64,000 nucleotides of DNA from CAMDPA01 sp964574325 (GTDB taxonomy: Bacteria > Pseudomonadota > Alphaproteobacteria > Rhizobiales > Hyphomicrobiaceae). The position numbers were made by a program, and so were the translations under genes. Of the stretch, positions 59,590-64,000 are shown in pieces. Every line of letters starts with the position of its first letter. Positions within the stretch are counted from its first letter, which is position 1. A model generated the notes under the pieces. The model was not told the origin of the DNA and made no database searches. It was given only the letters and a program-made list of their open reading frames with translations. The DNA lies in the NCBI GenBank assembly GCA_964574325.1, contig CAZNMY010000001.1, positions 62,001-126,000 of the forward strand. Direction: 5' to 3'.

Positions 59590-60792
59590 TCAGCGCCGAC
59601 CGAAGCGGCCGAAGGCGCCGAACAGGACGAGCAGGCTCGCCGCGATCACGCCGAGGCCGATGGCGCCCCACAGCGTCGAGGTGCTTACGGTGGCGCGGAA
59701 GTTGGCGGTTTCGGATACGCCGTCGCCGTTGGCGCGGACGGCGAACATGTAGTCACCGGTCACGGCCTTCTCCGATGGGACCACGATCGCTTCGAACTTC
59801 TGCTCGCCGTTCGGCAGGATTGCCGGAATCGACTTGGGCTCGAACGTCACCTTCCAGCCGGACGGGGGAGATGCCGACAGGTCGATGTTGCGGGCCTCCG
59901 CGGTGCCGGAGTTGCGCAGGATGAAGTTGAAGCGGCGCTCGCGGCCGGCATAGACCTCGCCGGAAAGCCGGTCGTTCTCGGCCGACAGGGTGACGGTCGG
60001 CTGGCCGGTCACGTCGAGGGTCAACTGCGCCGCCGCCTTGGCCTTCTCGTTGCCGATCTCGACGGTGACCGGATACTTGCCGGCGTTGGCGTTCGCCGAC
60101 GGCTTGATGTCGACCGACAGTTCCTTGCTGTCGCCGGCCTTCAACGGGATCGACGTCAGCTCCTGGGTGCCGTAGCCCTCTTTGAAGGTGACCTGGAAGC
60201 CGCGCTGGGCGTTGTGCGTGAGGTTCGCAAGGATATCGTCGGCGCTCTCGTTCTTGACGGTGACCTTGAAGTCGAAGCTCGACTTCGAGGTGCCGCGCAG
60301 GACGGGTAGCTTCGGCTCAGCGGTGATCTTGGCGGCGGCGGCTTCGAGCACGTTGATCCGCAATGGTAATTCGAGCGCGCGATCAGGTGCCTTGGCGCGG
60401 ACCTGGATCGTGTAGGCGCCGGGCTTCGTTTCGGCGGGTACGCGGAAGCGGAGCTCGAGACTCGCCTTGTTGTTGTGCTCGATAAAGGCTGCCGCGACCG
60501 GACGGCCACCGCCGCGAAGTTCGACGGTCCAGCCGGCCGGAACGCCCTCGACGGCAATGTCGGCACGTTGCGGGGCGAGATTGTAGTTGACGATGGCGAC
60601 GTTGAGCTTCGTCTCCTCGCCGGCCCGCAGCGAGAGCGTGGGGTAGTCGGTGGTGATCCAGAGGCCTTTGACGTCGGCCGGCGGCGCGTTCTGCGCGTCG
60701 GCCGGGAGCGTGGCCGTCAGGGCGGCTCCCAACGTCAGTGCCCCGGTCAGGATAGCTGCGACAACTGCGTTCGCCGAAAACGTGCGGCGCAT
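59590..60792 (-). CDS. NEW3-domain periplasmic protein with C-terminal membrane anchor
   Basis: A 400-residue protein with a signal peptide (residues 1-34, ending ADAQ), tandem immunoglobulin-like NEW3 domains (VEGVPAGWTVELRGGGRP; LSASPPSGWKVTFEPKSIP is the conserved GW-type segment) and a C-terminal helix (about residues 373-393) followed by GRFGRR. NEW3 domains are often found with ABC-2 exporters in the same operon, as here. Likely the external part of the complex. ATG 60792 lies before a 428-bp intergenic region. Confidence 0.88.
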   Translation of the reverse strand: MRRTFSANAVVAAILTGALTLGAALTATLPADAQNAPPADVKGLWITTDYPTLSLRAGEETKLNVAIVNYNLAPQRADIAVEGVPAGWTVELRGGGRPVAAAFIEHNNKASLELRFRVPAETKPGAYTIQVRAKAPDRALELPLRINVLEAAAAKITAEPKLPVLRGTSKSSFDFKVTVKNESADDILANLTHNAQRGFQVTFKEGYGTQELTSIPLKAGDSKELSVDIKPSANANAGKYPVTVEIGNEKAKAAAQLTLDVTGQPTVTLSAENDRLSGEVYAGRERRFNFILRNSGTAEARNIDLSASPPSGWKVTFEPKSIPAILPNGEQKFEAIVVPSEKAVTGDYMFAVRANGDGVSETANFRATVSTSTLWGAIGLGVIAASLLVLFGAFGRFGRR

Positions 60793-61220
60793 GATTACCC
60801 CCTAGACGAGTAGTCCTGGTTTCGATTGCGAAATTTCGTGTGCGGTTCCGCATCGGGGCCGTTGCCCCGGACGAAGAAGCGCCAAGTCACCGAGCGATGT
60901 AGGCACCTGGGGATCAGTGTCAAGTGGTCGCGCTTCGGCTGGGGCGCTGCGGAATGGAAGATCGTCGCGTCGGGAAGTGGTCCGGGAAAGGGGGAGCGAC
61001 AGCTCCGGCGCAGAACTCCGGCGTCGGAGCTCCGTCCTCGGAACACTATGAAGCGTACCGGCCGAACGGCACATAGAGCAGGGTGCACATGGACTGCACA
61101 TGGACAAGGCGGCGCGGCTGCCACTATGTTCGGCTTTCACAAACCCATCGTGCTCCGTTCGCCGTATCGAGCTTCGGCACGACAGTCGCCAAGTCGAGAC
61201 CTCACCAACTGCGAGTGAAA
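60793..61220. other. 428-bp divergent intergenic region (NEW3 / ribBA)
   Basis: It should hold the promoters of the export operon (minus) and ribBA (plus). I looked for an FMN riboswitch core before ribBA and saw none. Apart from GC-rich stems, nothing was recognised. Confidence 0.5.
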
Positions 61221-62372
61221 ATGACCGAGCTCAAGCAAGCCTGGCTGTCCTCTATCGACGAAATCATCGAGGATGCCCGGCGGGGGCGTATGTTCATCCT
61301 GGTGGACGACGAGGATCGCGAGAACGAGGGCGATCTCGTTATTCCTGCGCAAATGGCCGATGCGGCTGCCGTCAACTTCATGGCCAAGCACGGGCGCGGA
61401 CTGATCTGCCTGTCGCTGTCGGCGGACCGGGTCGCGGAGTTGGGCCTGCCGCAGATGACGCCGCGCAACCGCACGCGCCATTCGACAGCGTTTACCGTTT
61501 CGATCGAAGCCCGCACCGGGGTCAGTACCGGCATCTCCGCGGCCGACCGGGCGCGCACGATCGCGGTCGCCATCGATCCGAAAATGCCGCCGGAGGAAAT
61601 CGTCACGCCCGGTCACGTGTTTCCGCTGCGGGCGCAGCCGGGCGGTGTGCTGGTCCGGGCCGGGCACACGGAAGCGGCGGTCGACATATCGCGGCTCGCG
61701 GGCCTCACGCCGGCGGGTGTGATCTGCGAGATCATGAACGACGACGGCACGATGGCCCGGATGCCGGATCTCGTGAAATTCGCGCAGATGCACGGGCTGA
61801 AGATCGCGACCATCGCCGATCTGATCGCCTACCGCAGACGCAAGGAGCAACTGGTCGAGCGCATCGCCGAGGCGACGATCCAGAGCCGTTACGGTGGTGA
61901 GTTCAAGGTCTACGTCTACGCCAACCGGATCACGGGCGCGGAGCATCTGGCGCTCGTCAAGGGCGACATCTCCGGCGACCAGCCGGTGCTGGTGCGGATG
62001 CATCAGGCCAATCCGCTGATCGATGCGCTGGGCGACACCTACGGCGGAGAGTTCTTCGGCGGCGAAGCGCGCAACCGGGGCGGAGAGCTCGAGGCGGCGA
62101 TGCGGATGATCGGGCAGGCGGGCCGCGGTGTGGTCGTGTTGATCCGCGATCACGAGCCGACGATGTTCAGCAAGATCGTGCTCGACCGGTCGGGCAAGGG
62201 GCCGAAAGCGCCGATCGCAGATTTGCGCCAATACGGCATCGGGGCGCAGACGCTGATCGATCTGGGCGTGACGCGGATGAGCCTGTTGTCCAACTCGAAG
62301 CGCGGAATCGTGGGGCTCGAAGGATACGGGATCACCCTGGTCGAGCAGTTGCCGATACCGACCGAAGGATGA
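61221..62372 (+). CDS. ribB: RibBA-type protein: DHBP synthase with degenerate GTP cyclohydrolase II domain
   Basis: A 383-residue protein. The N-terminal DHBP synthase (RibB, residues about 10-205) is intact: DDEDRENEGDLVIPAQ, HGRGLICLSL, GHVFPLRAQPGGVL, RAGHTEAAVD. The C-terminal RibA-like domain (about 220-383) lacks all three zinc cysteines: the position of the usual SEC motif reads HQANPL and that of LRCDCG reads ARNRGGE. It therefore probably does not cut GTP. It makes 3,4-dihydroxy-2-butanone 4-phosphate for riboflavin. ATG 61221 begins the RibB domain. Confidence 0.93.
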   Translation: MTELKQAWLSSIDEIIEDARRGRMFILVDDEDRENEGDLVIPAQMADAAAVNFMAKHGRGLICLSLSADRVAELGLPQMTPRNRTRHSTAFTVSIEARTGVSTGISAADRARTIAVAIDPKMPPEEIVTPGHVFPLRAQPGGVLVRAGHTEAAVDISRLAGLTPAGVICEIMNDDGTMARMPDLVKFAQMHGLKIATIADLIAYRRRKEQLVERIAEATIQSRYGGEFKVYVYANRITGAEHLALVKGDISGDQPVLVRMHQANPLIDALGDTYGGEFFGGEARNRGGELEAAMRMIGQAGRGVVVLIRDHEPTMFSKIVLDRSGKGPKAPIADLRQYGIGAQTLIDLGVTRMSLLSNSKRGIVGLEGYGITLVEQLPIPTEG

Positions 62373-62553
62373 CGTTCCGAGCCGATGCTGCGTGGCAGCC
62401 ACCGGGGGGCAATTGTGTAGCATTGATTTGTTCGAGACGCTGTGAAACCGTGTTTCATTCCCCGACCTCGGTGAGGGGCGGGGCAAGGCTTCTTCCGTTC
62501 CCGGTACGGGTGGGGCCGTCCACGCAAACAGATCAATCTGGGATTGGGAAACA

Positions 62554-63339
62554 ATGGCGGCGGTCGATGCTCGGAAAGAAGTACTGACGCTCAGCGGCAT
62601 CAAAGTCGAGGTCGAGCGAAGGGGCAAAGGTAAGCCTCTCCTTCTGCTGCACGGCGAAGAGGCTTACGAGCCGGAAGCGCCGTTCGTCGATCAGCTGAGC
62701 CAGCGTTTCGAAGTCATCATTCCCTCGCCGCCCGGCTTCGGATCATCGGAGCGCCCGCTCTGGCTGACGGATCCGCACGATCTCGCTTTCGTGATGCACG
62801 ACCTCGTCGATCAGTTGAAACTCGAGAATGCCGTCGTGCTCGGTTTCTCCGTCGGCGGATGGATCGCGGCCGAGATGGCGTCGATCGACGACAGTTTCAT
62901 GTCGAAGATGGTGCTGGTCGGGCCGGTCGGGGTGAAGCTCGGCTCGCCGACGGATCGGGACATCGCCGACGTCTGGCTCCTGCATCCCGACAAGGTGGCC
63001 AAGCTGAAGTGGCACGAACCGGCGAAGGGCAAGCGTGACTACACCCGGATGCCCGACGAAAAGCTCGCGGTCATCGCGCGCAATACCGAGACCACGGCCC
63101 GCTTCTGCTGGGAGCCGTACATGCACAATCCGAAGCTCAAGCACAGGCTGCATCGCGTCGCGACGCCGACGCTGTTCGTCTGGGGGCAGCAGGACGGCAT
63201 CGTGAAGGCGGATCCCTACGGCAAGGGCTATGCAGCGCTGCTTCCGAATGGCAAGCTGAGTGTGATCGAGAACGCTGGACATCTGCCGCATATCGAGCAG
63301 CCCGAAGCCTTCATGAAGGTGTTGGACGGCTTCATCTGA
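62554..63339 (+). CDS. alpha/beta hydrolase
   Basis: A 261-residue alpha/beta-hydrolase fold enzyme. Oxyanion strand KPLLLLHGEEAY, then PGFGSSERP, nucleophile elbow GFSVGG (Ser about 98), acid near LFVWGQQDGIVK, and catalytic His in ENAGHLPHIEQP. The family covers esterases, C-C hydrolases and haloalkane dehalogenases; the substrate is unknown. Start ATG 62554 follows GGGATTGGGAAACA. Encoded upstream of the luciferase-like monooxygenase, with which it may act. Confidence 0.88.
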   Translation: MAAVDARKEVLTLSGIKVEVERRGKGKPLLLLHGEEAYEPEAPFVDQLSQRFEVIIPSPPGFGSSERPLWLTDPHDLAFVMHDLVDQLKLENAVVLGFSVGGWIAAEMASIDDSFMSKMVLVGPVGVKLGSPTDRDIADVWLLHPDKVAKLKWHEPAKGKRDYTRMPDEKLAVIARNTETTARFCWEPYMHNPKLKHRLHRVATPTLFVWGQQDGIVKADPYGKGYAALLPNGKLSVIENAGHLPHIEQPEAFMKVLDGFI

Positions 63340-63462
63340 TCGGCAGCGGCACTGCGTCAGCGCGCCGCCCGATCGGCTCGGAAGGGTGAACCGGACAGCG
63401 ATCCGAGCCGTAATCCGACGCACAATGCCGATTTCCATTCACGCAAAATTCGAGGGAACGCC

Positions 63463-64000
63463 ATGGAATCCTGGTACTTCACCGAGATGCCCTACCCGCA
63501 TCTGCCGCCGATGGAGAAGCTGGACAACATGCGGGTGGCCATTCCGAACCGGATCTACGATCCGCGGATCGGTGCGGACCTCTACCATCGCTATCTCGAC
63601 GAATACCTGGAAGCCGATGACGCCGGCCTCAACATGATGGTCAACGAGCATCATCAGACAGCGACCTGCCTCGATACCTGCGCGCCACTGCCGCTGGCGA
63701 TCCTCGCGCGGCAGTCGCGCAAGGGGCGTCTGCTGATCCTGGGCAATCCGATCGCCAATCGCGGTGATCCCGTGCGCATCGCCGAGGAAATGGCGATGAT
63801 CGACGTGATGTCGCGCGGGCGCCTGGAGGCCGGCTTCGTGCGCGGCGTGCCCTACGAGATTCCTGCAGCCAACACCAATCCGACCCAGACGCTGGAGCGG
63901 GTGTGGGAGGGCATCGACCTCGTGACACGCGCGTGGAAGAGCCACGACGAGCCGTTCAACTACGAGGGCCGCTTCTTCCATCGACGTCTCGTGAACGTCT
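63463..64000 (+). CDS. luciferase-like FMN-dependent monooxygenase (3' end cut)
   Basis: 179 residues are visible. Family segments: YFTEMPYPHLPPMEKL, DEYLEADDAGLNMMVNEHHQ, LGNPIANRGDPVRIAEEMAM and IDVMSRGRLEAGFVRGVPYE, as in LLM-class flavin monooxygenases. They use FMNH2 from a partner reductase to oxidise substrates such as aldehydes, sulfonates or nitrogen heterocycles. The ATG at 63463 follows CGAGGGAACGCC. The gene continues beyond the right edge. It is 123 bp after the alpha/beta hydrolase gene on the same strand, so a two-step pathway is likely. Confidence 0.9.
   Translation, partial: MESWYFTEMPYPHLPPMEKLDNMRVAIPNRIYDPRIGADLYHRYLDEYLEADDAGLNMMVNEHHQTATCLDTCAPLPLAILARQSRKGRLLILGNPIANRGDPVRIAEEMAMIDVMSRGRLEAGFVRGVPYEIPAANTNPTQTLERVWEGIDLVTRAWKSHDEPFNYEGRFFHRRLVNV

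Noticed and set aside
61000..61220. FMN riboswitch before ribBA
   Set aside because: I looked for the conserved FMN-aptamer core and found no match; only GC-rich stems are present.

Overview
The window is high-GC DNA from an alphaproteobacterium, most likely Hyphomicrobiales-like. Supporting this are an FYDLN-acid-domain protein (an alphaproteobacterial marker), a ychF / pth / rplY (CTC-type bL25) neighbourhood, a RibBA whose RibA half has lost its zinc cysteines, and four Bug-type solute receptors typical of metabolically versatile soil or water species. Coding density is high. Many genes are translationally coupled by ATGA/GTGA overlaps, and several starts are GTG or TTG backed by a good ribosome binding site.

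Layout. 1-5 kb: an M20 deacylase running off the left edge, an exported methyltransferase-like protein, a small membrane protein, a double cold-shock-domain protein, a DUF192 protein, then tRNA-Pro(TGG). A 47-bp exact copy of the tRNA 3' end lies 892 bp downstream. Between the two copies is a RelE/ParE-type toxin-antitoxin pair and no integrase, so this looks like a minimal genomic island. 5-25 kb: a large catabolic block. A minus-strand operon encodes an ADP-forming acyl-CoA synthetase, a stand-alone biotin carrier and a biotin carboxylase. Divergent from it, a plus-strand run encodes a tripartite tricarboxylate transporter (TctC, TctB, TctA, second TctC), two carboxyltransferases flanking an enolase-superfamily enzyme, a taurine/nitrate-type ABC importer with two permeases, and a HyuA/HyuB pair. 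The inferred logic is uptake of an organic acid, CoA activation, biotin-dependent carboxylation, then isomerisation or hydrolysis.

25-31 kb: an aromatic-degradation block. LysR, LigA-like and LigB-like extradiol dioxygenase subunits and a flavin-dependent hydroxylase are collinear on the minus strand. A MetE-like protein and another Bug receptor are divergent. 31-42 kb: an electron-transfer locus with a membrane-anchored 10-heme cytochrome, a cytochrome-b-like membrane protein, a 4-heme cytochrome, a [2Fe-2S] flavoreductase, an AT-rich regulatory gap, a 5-heme cytochrome, an outer-membrane barrel and a CcmI/CycH-like TPR protein. That is 19 CxxCH heme sites in three proteins. Directly after it (41.7-44.8 kb) is a coupled operon of type III polyketide synthase, isoprenylcysteine-methyltransferase-like enzyme and MFS exporter, which recalls methylated phenolic-lipid or quinone pathways. 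The cytochrome plus barrel plus polyketide region is the best candidate for an undescribed system.

45-50 kb: dienelactone hydrolase, a DUF6295-like protein, class II aldolase, a fourth Bug receptor and a two-subunit CoA-transferase, with a five-unit 16-bp tandem repeat before the receptor gene. 50-64 kb: mostly core genes (1-Cys peroxiredoxin, PfkB kinase, FYDLN protein, YchF, VapBC, Pth, bL25, an ABC export/NEW3 operon, RibBA, an alpha/beta hydrolase and a luciferase-like monooxygenase cut by the right edge).
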